The notes under the pieces were generated by a model that saw only the letters and a list, made by a program, of their open reading frames with translations, had not been told where the DNA came from and searched no databases. The position numbers and the translations under genes are program-made. Positions 19,211 to 28,364 of a stretch of DNA of 64,000 nucleotides are shown here, piece by piece; positions within the stretch are counted from its first letter, which is position 1, and every line of letters begins with the position of its first letter. The DNA comes from Martelella sp. NC20 (GTDB lineage: Bacteria; Pseudomonadota; Alphaproteobacteria; Rhizobiales; Rhizobiaceae), in NCBI RefSeq assembly GCF_013459645.1, contig NZ_CP054861.1, positions 3,832,001-3,896,000 of the forward strand. Reading direction: 5' to 3'.

Positions 19211-21364
19211 TTACACTTCTTTCAGATGGAACAGCCGGTGACCGTCGAGCCAGGTTTCAAAACCGCCCGGCACGACAAAAGTGGTGGCGTCGGATTCGAT
19301 GATCGCAGGTCCGGTGACCCGGTTTCCGGGTGTCAGGCTTTCCATCCGGTAGAGCTGCGCATCGACCCATTTGCCCTTGCGGTAGAATTTGCGGGTCCCG
19401 ATCTTCGCTTCTTCGGACGGCGTCGGGCTACCCTCTTCTTCTTTCGGGATGCGGGGTTTCGGAATGGGCACGGTGCCGCGCATGATCGCGCCGGTCACGG
19501 AAAAGCCGAGCTCCGGCGACCGCGCGGAGGCGGCATATACCCGCCCGTAAGTATCATTGAAGGCATCGACCAGCTTGTCCCAGTCCATGGCGGTCCTGGC
19601 CGTTTCGATGGGGCTGTCGATCTCCAGGTCGTTGAGCTGGCCGCGATACTGCATCCGGTAGCCGGGTTGCAGGCGCACCTGATCGCGCGAATAGCCGTTC
19701 AACTCGAATTCCTCGAGCACCCGCTCGGCCAGTTCGTGCCAGGCCTCGTTGAGGGTTTTGGCCTCGATTTCCTTGGCATCGTCCGACGCTGTCTCCTCGA
19801 TGTTGATGTCGAGCGACTTGTCGTAGCGATATTCGAAATCCGCCGCCGCGCAGCCGAACGCCGAGAAGCCCGCCGCCCAGGCCGGAACGATCACATCCTC
19901 GAAGCCCAGCCCCTCGGTATAGCCATAGGTATGGACCGGCCCCGCGCCGCCATAGCTGAAGCAGGTGAAGGAGGACGGCGAATAGCCCTTGCCCGAAATC
20001 ATCGAGCGCAGGTAATCGCGCAGCTCGCTGTCCAGCAGTTCGATGACGCCGGCCGCCGCTTCTTCGACGCTGAGACCGAGCGGATCGGCGATCTGCTCCT
20101 TCATCGCGTCATAGGCGCGCTGCCGGTCGAGCTTGACCTGGCCGCCGAGGAAGTTGTCGGGGTTGAGATAACCGAGAATGACATGGCAATCGGAAATCGT
20201 TACCGTGTCGATCCCGCTTTCGGCCCAGCATACGCCGACACGATAGCCCGCCGAATCCGGCCCCAGCTTGATCGCCTTCGTATAGGGATCGAGGCGGATG
20301 AAGGAACCGGCGCCCGCACCGACGGAATCCAGACCGACCAGCGGCAGCGACAGCACAAGGCGGGCCATGTCGGGGTCGTTCTGAATGGTCAGCTCACCCT
20401 GGGTGATCAGCGCGACGTCGAAGGATGTTCCGCCGATATCGGAGCAGGCGATGTTCTTGTAGCCCAGAACCTCACCCAGATATTTAGCGCCGATCACCCC
20501 GCCGATGGGGCCGGAGACGATGGTGCGCGCCAGTTCCTTGGCCTTCCACGAGATCGTGCCGCCATGCGTGGCCATCACCCGGAAATCGAATTTCGAACCA
20601 TTTTCCTTGAATTCCGTCGAGATCTTCCTGAGCGTCTGGCGCGACGGCTCGGCGGCGAAGGCCTCGAGGATCGTGGTATTGGTGCGGTGGGTTTCCTTGC
20701 GCACCGGATAATAATCGGTCGAGGCGAAGACCGGGATGTTCTTGCCAGCCTTTTCAATCTCCTCAGCCACGATGTCGCGCACCCGGCGTTCATGCCCGGG
20801 ATTCTTGTAGCTGTGCAGAAGCGAGATCACGATGCCTTCGACATCCTGCGCGATGAGATCCTTCGCCGCCTGGCGCGCGGTTTCCTCACGCAGCGGAATG
20901 ACCACCGTGCCGAACATGTCGACCCGTTCCATCACCCCGCGCGTCAGGTGACGCGGCACCAGCGGCTCGTCATAATAGTGGGTGTTGAGATGGATGCGGT
21001 CTTCGTAAGCCATGCCCAGATAGGCCTGGCAGGCGCGTCCCATGCGGTGAAAATCCTCCATTCCCGCATTGACGATCAGACCGGTCCTGAGGCCCTTGCG
21101 CTGCACCACGCGATTGAGCATCGCCGTGCCGGAATAAACCCCGGTCTGGATCGAGCCAAGCGCCTCCTCAAGCGACAGGCCCCAGTGCTCCAACCCCTCA
21201 CGGCTGGATTCGAGCAGGCCGCGCGCCTCATTGTCGGGCGTCGACTGCGCCTTGCCGACAACGAAATCCCCGTCGGCATCGACGAAGAACGTATCGGTCA
21301 TCGTTCCGCCCGCATCGATGCCAAGCACCTGCACGGAACGCCTGTTTTTCTCGATTATTGTCAC
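19211..21364 (-). CDS. acxA: Acetone carboxylase beta subunit
   Basis: A 717-aa (about 78 kDa) protein of the hydantoinase A/acetone carboxylase beta family that handles ATP-dependent phosphorylation of acetone and bicarbonate. The ASKHA-type nucleotide-binding motifs GIDAGGTMTDTFF (15-27) and SDIGGTSFDVAL are present. The start is GTG, supported by GGAGGAG a short distance upstream. A same-length plus-strand open frame covers this gene but is its antisense shadow. First gene of acxABC, with operator-like repeats 80-120 bp upstream. Confidence 0.95.
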   Translation of the reverse strand: MTIIEKNRRSVQVLGIDAGGTMTDTFFVDADGDFVVGKAQSTPDNEARGLLESSREGLEHWGLSLEEALGSIQTGVYSGTAMLNRVVQRKGLRTGLIVNAGMEDFHRMGRACQAYLGMAYEDRIHLNTHYYDEPLVPRHLTRGVMERVDMFGTVVIPLREETARQAAKDLIAQDVEGIVISLLHSYKNPGHERRVRDIVAEEIEKAGKNIPVFASTDYYPVRKETHRTNTTILEAFAAEPSRQTLRKISTEFKENGSKFDFRVMATHGGTISWKAKELARTIVSGPIGGVIGAKYLGEVLGYKNIACSDIGGTSFDVALITQGELTIQNDPDMARLVLSLPLVGLDSVGAGAGSFIRLDPYTKAIKLGPDSAGYRVGVCWAESGIDTVTISDCHVILGYLNPDNFLGGQVKLDRQRAYDAMKEQIADPLGLSVEEAAAGVIELLDSELRDYLRSMISGKGYSPSSFTCFSYGGAGPVHTYGYTEGLGFEDVIVPAWAAGFSAFGCAAADFEYRYDKSLDINIEETASDDAKEIEAKTLNEAWHELAERVLEEFELNGYSRDQVRLQPGYRMQYRGQLNDLEIDSPIETARTAMDWDKLVDAFNDTYGRVYAASARSPELGFSVTGAIMRGTVPIPKPRIPKEEEGSPTPSEEAKIGTRKFYRKGKWVDAQLYRMESLTPGNRVTGPAIIESDATTFVVPGGFETWLDGHRLFHLKEV

Positions 21365-21446
21365 GAAGAACTCCTCCCTTTCTCATGGCCGCGCCCGAAT
21401 GGACACGACCGCAAGAGAGAGGATACACAGCCGGAAAGTGCGCAAA

Positions 21447-21485
21447 TGTCCGGTTTTCAGCCACCCGGACAGACAGGTTTCGGAC
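21447..21485. promoter_or_regulatory. Operator cluster upstream of acxABC
   Basis: TGTCCGG (21447-21453) and CCGGACA (21465-21471) form a dyad with an 11-bp spacer, and a further half-site TCGGAC follows at 21480-21485. They occupy most of the 127-bp gap between acxA and the regulator gene. The half-sites match those upstream of adh and of the regulator gene. I searched both strands of the gap for GG-N10-GC and found no convincing sigma-54 promoter. Confidence 0.55.
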
Positions 21486-21491
21486 GTTCGG

Positions 21492-23291
21492 TCAGGTTTT
21501 TCGCCGGGTCGCTATCCCGTAGCTGTCAAGCTTGAGATAGAGCGTGGAGCGGGCAATGCCGAGCCGTTTGGCCACACGCGAAAGATTGCCGTCCTCCGCT
21601 TCAAGCGCGTCCAGAATGCCGGCCCGCTCGACATCGCGCAGGGTTTCCCTGCCGTTTCGGCGCGTCGGTTCGCGGAACTCGCGCGGCAATGTACGCTCCT
21701 CGATCAGTCCGGTGGGCGACAGGGCGTCGAGCGCCGTGACGAGGTTGCGCATTTCCAGCAGATTGCCCGGCCACGCATAACTTTTCAAAACGGCCATGGC
21801 GCCGGGCAAAAAACGCAGCTCCCGCCTGCCGTTTTCGGCGGCATGGCTGCGGACGATCTGACGCAGAAGCTGGGCGATTTCCGCGGGACGTTCGCGCAGC
21901 GGCGTGATATGAAGCCGCGCGCCCGCGATGCGGTAATAAAGGTCGCTGCGGAAATTGTTTTCGCGCATCTCGTCATAGAGACTTCGCGCCGAAAGCGCGA
22001 TGATCCGCCCGCCCTGCGCCACGACCTTTTCCACCAGGGTGAGGAGCAGTTTCTGCAGCGTTGCAGGTGTCGCTCCGGGACTGTTGAGGCACAGTGTTCC
22101 CACTCTGGCGCGGTGGTGATCCGGGGTGACATAATCGCGTAACGTCTCTTCCGTCAGCCGGGCACAGTCGATCATTTCGAATGGCTCATTCGATAGCGCG
22201 CTCGCGGCATGAATGGCTTCGGCCAGAAAGCTCTTTCCGGTCCCTGTTTCGCCTTCAATCAGGATTGAGATACCCGTTTCGGCAAGCCGCCGGGCCTGCG
22301 CGCAAAGTTCCGCCGAAGTATCGCCGGCGCTCGCAATCTGGCTCAGTTCCATGCCGGCCGGCCTGGCTGCAGCCGCGCGCAGTCGCGAAGACCGCAGCGC
22401 GATCAGAACGCCGATCGGGTCATCCCGGTTGGTGATGACTTCGACATCGGCGCCCGGCAGGCACTCGGCCAGAGCCTCGCCGATCTGCCCGGCAGGCTGG
22501 TTTATCAGTGACGGCAGACGGCTTCGTAAATCGCCGAGATCGATATCATCGGACATATGCGCCAAATCGTCGGTCGCAAACACGTTTGCGCCGTTGCGAT
22601 CCAGGATCAGCATCGGGCCGCGGCCGTGATGCATACGCCGGACATGGGAATGTTCCAGCAGAACGCCCCTCTCGTGATCGAGCATGAGGGTCAGCTCAGT
22701 TTCCATCTGCAGAGCCAGCGCGGATGAAAGCGCGAGCGCATTCGATTGCCGAATCTCGCCGGGCCAGGAAATATCGATCACGCCAAGGATACGGCCTGTT
22801 GCCGGATCGGTGATCGGCGTCGCCGCGCAATTCCAGCGCTGGATCGCCTCGCAGAAATGCTCGGCCTCCTGTATCAGCGTCGGCAGGCCGAGATGCAGCG
22901 CCGTACCAATGGCATTGGTGCCGATCGCCTCCTCGATCCAGCGCCCGCCGGTGTGCAGATGGTTCTCCCGGGCGCGGGCAAGCGTGTGAGGGTCGCCGAC
23001 GGCGTCGATCACCACGCCCGCGTCATCGCTGAGCAAGAGAATGTCGCGGGTTCCGATCAGCAGGCTGCCGGCCCGGTTCAGCGCGTTGCGCGCGGCCGAG
23101 CCCAGCCGCCGCGCCCGCATACGCCGGCCTTCCAGCTCATCCTCATTGACAATCGGCGCCCGCGTGCGGTCCGCGACCGCGTGACGGACCGAACGTTTCC
23201 AGCTTGCGAGAATGTCATGACGCATGCCCGAGGGCACCCGCCCCACGGCCATGAAGTCCTCCCATTCCTTCTTTTTGACCATGCGCTCCAT
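21492..23291 (-). CDS. acxR: AcoR/AcxR-type Fis family regulator with degenerate AAA+ domain
   Basis: A 599-aa regulator: N-terminal AcoR-type GAF sensor region (about 50-200), AAA+ domain with intact Walker A GETGTGKS (347-354), and a C-terminal Fis helix-turn-helix (about 555-592). The GAFTGA loop that contacts sigma-54 is absent, the expected segment being about 30 residues short, and Walker B is degraded to GTLCLNSPG (398-406). The FRSDLYYRI box remains. It is encoded directly upstream of acxABC on the same strand and presumably controls that operon and adh. The ATG at 23291 follows GGGAGG; the ATG at 23282 is an alternative. The symbol is by analogy with characterised acetone clusters. 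Confidence 0.85.
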   Translation of the reverse strand: MERMVKKKEWEDFMAVGRVPSGMRHDILASWKRSVRHAVADRTRAPIVNEDELEGRRMRARRLGSAARNALNRAGSLLIGTRDILLLSDDAGVVIDAVGDPHTLARARENHLHTGGRWIEEAIGTNAIGTALHLGLPTLIQEAEHFCEAIQRWNCAATPITDPATGRILGVIDISWPGEIRQSNALALSSALALQMETELTLMLDHERGVLLEHSHVRRMHHGRGPMLILDRNGANVFATDDLAHMSDDIDLGDLRSRLPSLINQPAGQIGEALAECLPGADVEVITNRDDPIGVLIALRSSRLRAAAARPAGMELSQIASAGDTSAELCAQARRLAETGISILIEGETGTGKSFLAEAIHAASALSNEPFEMIDCARLTEETLRDYVTPDHHRARVGTLCLNSPGATPATLQKLLLTLVEKVVAQGGRIIALSARSLYDEMRENNFRSDLYYRIAGARLHITPLRERPAEIAQLLRQIVRSHAAENGRRELRFLPGAMAVLKSYAWPGNLLEMRNLVTALDALSPTGLIEERTLPREFREPTRRNGRETLRDVERAGILDALEAEDGNLSRVAKRLGIARSTLYLKLDSYGIATRRKT

Positions 23292-23417
23292 CTTCTCCTC
23301 CCGAAAAGACAGGCCGCCAGAGATCTTCAACGGCGAAGTCCGCGTGCTCCGATCTTGGCTCCTCCACAAGACAACTAGAACGGATTGACGATCCTACCAA
23401 CTGGAAACCCGATTGAG

Positions 23418-23434
23418 TGTCCTATTTTCGGACA
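23418..23434. promoter_or_regulatory. Operator candidate upstream of the AcxR-type gene
   Basis: TGTCCTATTTTCGGACA: 5-bp arms with a 7-bp spacer, the same 17-bp geometry as the adh site, 127 bp upstream of the regulator start codon. It suggests autoregulation by the encoded protein. Confidence 0.55.
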
Positions 23435-23892
23435 AATCAGGATCGCCGCCGCCAGCGTTCTCCAATCGCGGCGGCCGCCGCAAGCATCTTTGGCCATTCC
23501 GAAACGCTGGAGGTGGACATCACCGCTGCCATCGAGAGCCGGGGCATCGAACCGGACGGCTGGACAGGCGTACGAAAGCCTCTCATGCAGGAACCCGCGG
23601 CCGGCAATTTCTGAGCTATGGGGTTTTGTGTGTTGGAGCTTCGGGCGGGTCGGCGGTCGCAACGGTGTTTATCAGTTTCAGCGCGCCGGAATTGATGTTT
23701 TGAGGTCCGATCGCGGGGCGTTTTCTGGTGATTGCGCGCGTATTTGCCCGGTTGACAGCTCTCGCCATTCGAATTGGCGCAGGCCCTCCCATTGACCTGC
23801 TCTGCCTTGAGGGGGCCCATGAATGGATCTGCCATGCCGGGTCATGACGCACTTTTCCGGTTTGTTGCCGCCGTGTTCGGCGGCCCGCGTGG
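23435..23892. other. Gap between regulator and recombinase remnant
   Basis: About 460 bp without a gene I can support. A plus-strand frame starting at GTG 23417 encodes 65 residues ending in ...KPLMQEPAAGNF with plausible codon use, but it has no recognised family and overlaps the operator, so it is not called. Minus-strand frames appear to be debris flanking the mobile-element remnant. Confidence 0.4.
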
Positions 23893-24536
23893 CTAACGCC
23901 AGCGTTCGAACACCGCAATGACGATCATGCACCCGCCACAGCATGGGCATGGCGGGCGGATATCGATCGGCTTGCTATGTCCGAGCAGAACCTGGATGAC
24001 GCGGATATCGGTGCCATCTTCCAGAAGATGGGTGGCAAAGCTGTGCCGCAGGGTATGCGGGCTGACACGCTTATGGATGCCTGCGCTCTCGGCGGCTTCC
24101 TGAACCGCACGATGCAGTTGCCGCGACGAGATCGGATCGGTGCGGCTGCGACCCGGAAACAGCCAGCCATGAGGCAGCATCACGCCGCGCCGCTTGCCTT
24201 GCGGGTTATCACCAGCGCCCGCGCCAGATCCCGCCGCTTCAGCGTCACCGTGAACAGAAAGCGCAACGCCGAAACGGTACTGTTGATCGTCGCCGGGCCC
24301 ACGCCGTTCTCATGCTGATACAGCTGGTAGCGCCGAATATCCTCGACCGTTGCTGTGTCAGGCGTGCGCCCGAGAAACACGGCGAAGCGCCGAACGTGAC
24401 GGATGTAGTCCTGCTGAGTGTGGGATCCCAGGCCCCGCATCACCATGTCTTCCTGCATGCGCTGGCGAAGCGGTGTGATCGGGGCATCGTGTGAAAAGTT
24501 GACCAATGAACGTTCCTCTTGTTGAAGAAAATTCAA
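23893..24536 (-). pseudogene. Broken tyrosine recombinase joined to an IS91-type transposase end
   Basis: Two frames separated by a frameshift/deletion at about 24180. The first (24536-24180, 118 aa) is the SAM-like N-terminal domain of a XerC-like integrase of the kind linked to IS91 elements (TQQDYIRHVRRFAVFLGR). The second (24183-23893) resumes with [20 protein letters not shown] and [20 protein letters not shown], containing the HxLRH box and the start of LLGHS. About 100 residues between them, with the first catalytic Arg, are missing. After GHSKPIDI the frame runs into [20 protein letters not shown], which looks like an IS91 transposase C-terminus, so the catalytic Tyr is lost. Not functional. 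Confidence 0.8.
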
Positions 24537-24831
24537 TGGTCAACCAACATCAGCAGCCTGCCTAGAACCTCAGGTAGTCACATAAACCTCACCGCGAGCA
24601 CCCTCCCGCGAAGCGTGTACGGGGTCGAATCCAGCAGGTCGGCGAAGCGCCCCAACTGCCAACTCTCGGGATCACATCATTTCCGCCGGAAAGCTGTCAT
24701 TGATTTTGGCAGCTTTCACCAACTCGGTGACAGGCCACGATAGCCTGCAAGCCAGAATTTCCTCGTGTATTTGATTACTATCACTGCAATTCCAGGCATA
24801 TCTTGAGGGCAGGCTGAAGGCACGAGGATTG
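24537..24831. other. Intergenic stretch with one hairpin
   Basis: No gene is supported. The inverted repeat GAAAGCTG (24689-24696) / CAGCTTTC (24710-24717) lies about 115 bp past the stop of the serine hydrolase and may help terminate that transcript. Confidence 0.4.
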
Positions 24832-26406
24832 CTATATCCTTTTGAAACGCGCTGGCCCGTTCTCGACAAACAGTTCAACCTCCAGTGTTTCGGCTTTTTC
24901 CGTGCCACCCGAAAATGTCGCTGAGGAGCGTGAACCGGCAGGTGCATTTTCGGCGTTCATGTCGAATACCATCATTGCGCCGTCCCATGGCATCAGTTGA
25001 AATGCCTCTTGCTCGGGGCCGGCCAGCAAGACCAGACCGCCATTGGCGTCTTCGCGCACCTCGACGGTTCCGAAGTACGGATGGCTGTAGCGACCGATAA
25101 AATAGCCGGCGGCAGGAGCAGCCGCGGCAGCCTGGGGGAAAGGTTCTCCGGCCGTCACCCCAAGCGGGGTATAGAACCCGGCAAACAGGCTCGCATAGCC
25201 TGAAAACCAGTCGCGGGTGACTTCGCCCGTCTGCACCATATCGGTAAAGCTTGCGCCGATTGCCTCGACCGCGCCGACCGGGGCCGCGTTCGAAAGCACG
25301 ACAATGCCGACATCAAGGGACGGGATCAACGCGAAATAGGTTGCCGCGCCAAGGAGGAAAGCGCCGGAATGACTGAGGATAACCCGTCCGCTGGGATCTG
25401 TGCCGACGCCAAAACCAAAGCCATAAAAGCTCGCGCGCTCATCCGGGCTATGCGGCCTGCTTGAAAAGCTCTGCGGGCTGATCGCCGGCTGCAGGGCTTC
25501 CGGCCGGATGAGATCGCCGCCGCCGGCCAGCACCATCGTCATCCATCTCGCCATGTCATTGACCGACGAACTTATGCCGCCTGCCGGTGACTGGGCATCG
25601 GGCTGACGCTGATAGAGCGCGGCGAAACCATCTGCGGTTCTGGCATGTGGGATCGCGCGGTTTTCCCGCGCCATGAAATCGGTAAAACGGGCGCTGGTGT
25701 CGTTCATCCCGAGCGGCTGAAACACAGCCTCTTCGGCAAGATCGCTCCACGTCATGCCTGAAGCGTCGGCGACGGCTTCTGCTGCCGCCGTCAGGCCAAA
25801 ATTCGTATAGGCATAGCTGGTACGGAATGGTGAGAGCGGCTGCAGTCTGAGCCGCTCGAGAACCGTCTGGCGGTCGAAGCCGAGGTCTTCGAGATCGTCT
25901 CCCGCATGATCCGGCAGGCCGGAACGATGGCTGTAAAGGTCACCGATCGTCAGCTTTTCGGTGACAGCCGGATCCGAGAGCGAAAACCAGGGGAGTAAAT
26001 CCTGCATCCGGCTGTCCCAGGAAACCACGTTTCTGCTGACCTGTCTCGCAACGGCAGTCGCGCCAATGGATTTGGAGAGCGAGGCCAGTTGGAACACTGT
26101 ATCGGGTGTGACGGGCTGATCGCCGTCGCCGCCGCGCGTGCCAAAGCCTTTGGCATAGACGTTTTCGTCACCATGGACCACGGCAACGGCAATACCCGGC
26201 ACGCCGCTACGGGCTTTTATGTCTTCGACAATGCCGTCAAGGGCAGCTACGGCGTTTTCAATCTGCCCAGGCGGCACCGGAACGCCCGCCGTGCGGGAGG
26301 GTGGCAGCATTTCGGCAAATGCGGGGCCCGGCAGGAACGCGAGCGAGGCCGAAGCCAGTGAAGCGGAAGCCAGAAAACGGCGACGCGAAAGCCTGAAAGG
26401 CGACAT
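24832..26406 (-). CDS. Exported serine hydrolase, class C beta-lactamase/esterase family
   Basis: A 524-aa serine hydrolase of the beta-lactamase-related (PF00144-type) family. A twin-arginine signal (RRRFLASASLA...FAEM, cleavage near 32) indicates export of the folded protein. Active-site motifs are Ser109-Leu-Ser-Lys112, Tyr200-Thr-Asn202 and His346-Ser-Gly348. The family includes esterases, D-aminopeptidases and penicillin-binding-like enzymes, so the substrate is undetermined. An extra C-terminal beta-rich domain (about 420-524) follows the catalytic domain. It lies 80 nt after a TpsB-type outer-membrane transporter on the same strand and is probably cotranscribed with it. Confidence 0.87.
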   Translation of the reverse strand: MSPFRLSRRRFLASASLASASLAFLPGPAFAEMLPPSRTAGVPVPPGQIENAVAALDGIVEDIKARSGVPGIAVAVVHGDENVYAKGFGTRGGDGDQPVTPDTVFQLASLSKSIGATAVARQVSRNVVSWDSRMQDLLPWFSLSDPAVTEKLTIGDLYSHRSGLPDHAGDDLEDLGFDRQTVLERLRLQPLSPFRTSYAYTNFGLTAAAEAVADASGMTWSDLAEEAVFQPLGMNDTSARFTDFMARENRAIPHARTADGFAALYQRQPDAQSPAGGISSSVNDMARWMTMVLAGGGDLIRPEALQPAISPQSFSSRPHSPDERASFYGFGFGVGTDPSGRVILSHSGAFLLGAATYFALIPSLDVGIVVLSNAAPVGAVEAIGASFTDMVQTGEVTRDWFSGYASLFAGFYTPLGVTAGEPFPQAAAAAPAAGYFIGRYSHPYFGTVEVREDANGGLVLLAGPEQEAFQLMPWDGAMMVFDMNAENAPAGSRSSATFSGGTEKAETLEVELFVENGPARFKRI

Positions 26407-26486
26407 GGAAAACCCCTATCCTCGATTTCGGTAACCGGTTGAGCCGGAACCTGTTGCAATAAAGCATTGTCGCGGTCGAAGCCGCA

Positions 26487-28295
26487 TCACAGAGGCAGCC
26501 CCAGCCTGAAGAAAATTCTGAGCCCCTGGTCCTCTCCATTTTCAGGGCTGTACCATGGCACGGCTGCAATCAGCTGAAAGTTCACTTTTTCCACGAACAT
26601 GCCACTAACGCCTACGCCAACGGACCCAAGAGCATCACGGGCATAGTCGGCACTCGCCTCTTCATTCCAGACCACGCCATAATCGGCAAACGTCGTCAAT
26701 GTCAGCCCCGGAAGCGCCGACCAGTCGGTTTCCACGTCATGGCTGATTTCAAGGGCGGCTGCCGCCCCGCTGGCACCGGAGAGACTGCTACCATCGAACG
26801 CCCAGCCATAGGGGTCACCGCCCAGCGAAAACTGTGCTGCTGCCGGCAGCGGCGTTGCGGAATACTGCCCCGCACTGCGCAGACGAATTGCCGTGTCGGC
26901 GCCAAGATCATGGGAAATATCAAAATTCAAGCGCGCAAACCTATAATCCTCCGGCACGTCCGGCAGCGCGGTTTCATGCCCCAGCCCCTGTCCGAATTCC
27001 GCTGAGGTCAAAAACGCCGTCGGCCCGCTTTGACGATCGTAGGTCAGTGACATCGCCGCCCAGCGTATCTGCTCGCGCACGGCCCGCGCACCCATGACAT
27101 CGACGCGATCGTTGCGCAGATTGACCTCGACCCTTCCATAAAGGCTCTGATCGATCGTTCGGATGAAGGGATAGTCGAGCCGTGCCGTGCCGATCACAGA
27201 TTCGATATGAACATCGTCGTCTTTGAGATCTCCACCCGGTTTCTGGGTCACATATGACAGGTCGTATCCGGCAGAAAGCCCGTTAAAGCCGATCGGGATG
27301 TCCTGAGAGGCCTGCAGGAAGATCATCTCCTGAGGCGCGTTGGGAACAGTCACAGCCACCAGGCTGGCCGTATCGAACAGCCCAAGCATATCGTTGGCGG
27401 TCACAGTGCCGGACAGTTCCAGCGGCCCGACCTCATCGGTACCAAGGTTATCGAGACCGGCTCCAGCAGAATACCGGTCGAAGCCGATACTGAGCCGCAA
27501 AGTCCCACCGCCCTTCGGTGTTTCCGGTCGTATGAGAACCCCTTCGACATCAAGGCCGCCCAGGTCACTCATCAGCAGCAGAATGCGCTCTGCATCCTTG
27601 ATGCGGATCGGTCGCATGGCGGCGATCCGGTTGATGTAAGGGGAAAGTCGCTCATGGATACCAGGAATGGAGCTGGTGATCTCTACTGTTTCGACATAAC
27701 TTTCATAGACGCGCAGCGTGATCCTTCCGGATGAAAAATCCTGCACAGGCACGATTGCTATCGCCAAATAGCCCGCTCTCAGATAGGCGGCTTCAATCTC
27801 TGCGGCAATCTGATAGAGATCGGCAAGGCTGATGGTTTCTCCGATCCTGCTCTGCCAGATGCCGGAAAGCGTGGCGCCCTGAAGCGTAACCACCCCCTCA
27901 ACCGTCAATGATTTCAGGGTGAACCGCGTTTTGGCGGCTTCGTCTTCGGGCGTGCGCTGACGCTGATCCTGAACGGTAATATCGATCGTGCCCTGACGTT
28001 GAGGCGGCGTGAACCGCTCGAGAATAGTCGTCTGACCTGCAACGGTCTGCTCGATCCGCTCGACTGTTTGAGCCAACGCGGTATTACTGAATGTGCTTGC
28101 CAGGAGGGATCCGACGGCAAGTATACCGCTTGCGAGAAATTCCCGCCAGGAGGTATCCGGTCGAGCGGGAAGACCGCTTTTGCGCGCGGCCTCGGCAGCT
28201 TTCTCCGCCACCGTCTCAGAGGCCTCCAGGAGAGGTGACAGCAGGGCAAATATCCTGCTGAAACAGGATTTCTCAGGCAAAATCTCGTAACGCAT
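26487..28295 (-). CDS. Two-partner secretion transporter (ShlB/FhaC/HecB family), orphan
   Basis: Outer-membrane TpsB/Omp85-superfamily protein, 602 aa. After the signal region come a POTRA-like domain (about 115-190; SLTVEGVVTLQGATLSGIW) and the second POTRA-like region, then a beta-barrel ending in ...GLRIFFRLGLPL. The predicted signal is unusual: about 50 hydrophilic residues precede a hydrophobic stretch FLASGILAVGSLLA ending near AQT at 76. No TpsA exoprotein with a haemagglutination domain is visible in the neighbourhood. The flanking genes are a LuxR-type regulator (69 nt upstream) and an exported serine hydrolase. Cargo is unknown. Confidence 0.85.
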   Translation of the reverse strand: MRYEILPEKSCFSRIFALLSPLLEASETVAEKAAEAARKSGLPARPDTSWREFLASGILAVGSLLASTFSNTALAQTVERIEQTVAGQTTILERFTPPQRQGTIDITVQDQRQRTPEDEAAKTRFTLKSLTVEGVVTLQGATLSGIWQSRIGETISLADLYQIAAEIEAAYLRAGYLAIAIVPVQDFSSGRITLRVYESYVETVEITSSIPGIHERLSPYINRIAAMRPIRIKDAERILLLMSDLGGLDVEGVLIRPETPKGGGTLRLSIGFDRYSAGAGLDNLGTDEVGPLELSGTVTANDMLGLFDTASLVAVTVPNAPQEMIFLQASQDIPIGFNGLSAGYDLSYVTQKPGGDLKDDDVHIESVIGTARLDYPFIRTIDQSLYGRVEVNLRNDRVDVMGARAVREQIRWAAMSLTYDRQSGPTAFLTSAEFGQGLGHETALPDVPEDYRFARLNFDISHDLGADTAIRLRSAGQYSATPLPAAAQFSLGGDPYGWAFDGSSLSGASGAAAALEISHDVETDWSALPGLTLTTFADYGVVWNEEASADYARDALGSVGVGVSGMFVEKVNFQLIAAVPWYSPENGEDQGLRIFFRLGLPL

Positions 28296-28364
28296 GGTTC
28301 CCCCGGATCGATCAGTCGTTCAGGCACCTTCTTTGAGTGCACCTTGCTTTGTCGGCCAGGTGCT

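Noticed and set aside
21365..21491. Sigma-54 (-24/-12) promoter for acxABC
   Set aside because: No GG-N10-GC pair with flanking TGGC/TTGC matches on the minus strand; near matches have the wrong spacing.
19226..21535. A plus-strand open frame of about 770 codons opposite acxA
   Set aside because: It is the antisense shadow of the GC-rich acxA gene; it has no family signature, and acxA is unambiguous.
23417..23614. A 65-residue plus-strand gene ahead of the regulator
   Set aside because: GTG start inside the operator, no ribosome-binding site and no family match.
24832..26406. The serine hydrolase as TpsA partner of the adjacent TpsB
   Set aside because: It has a Tat-type signal and no TPS haemagglutination domain, so canonical two-partner secretion is not supported.
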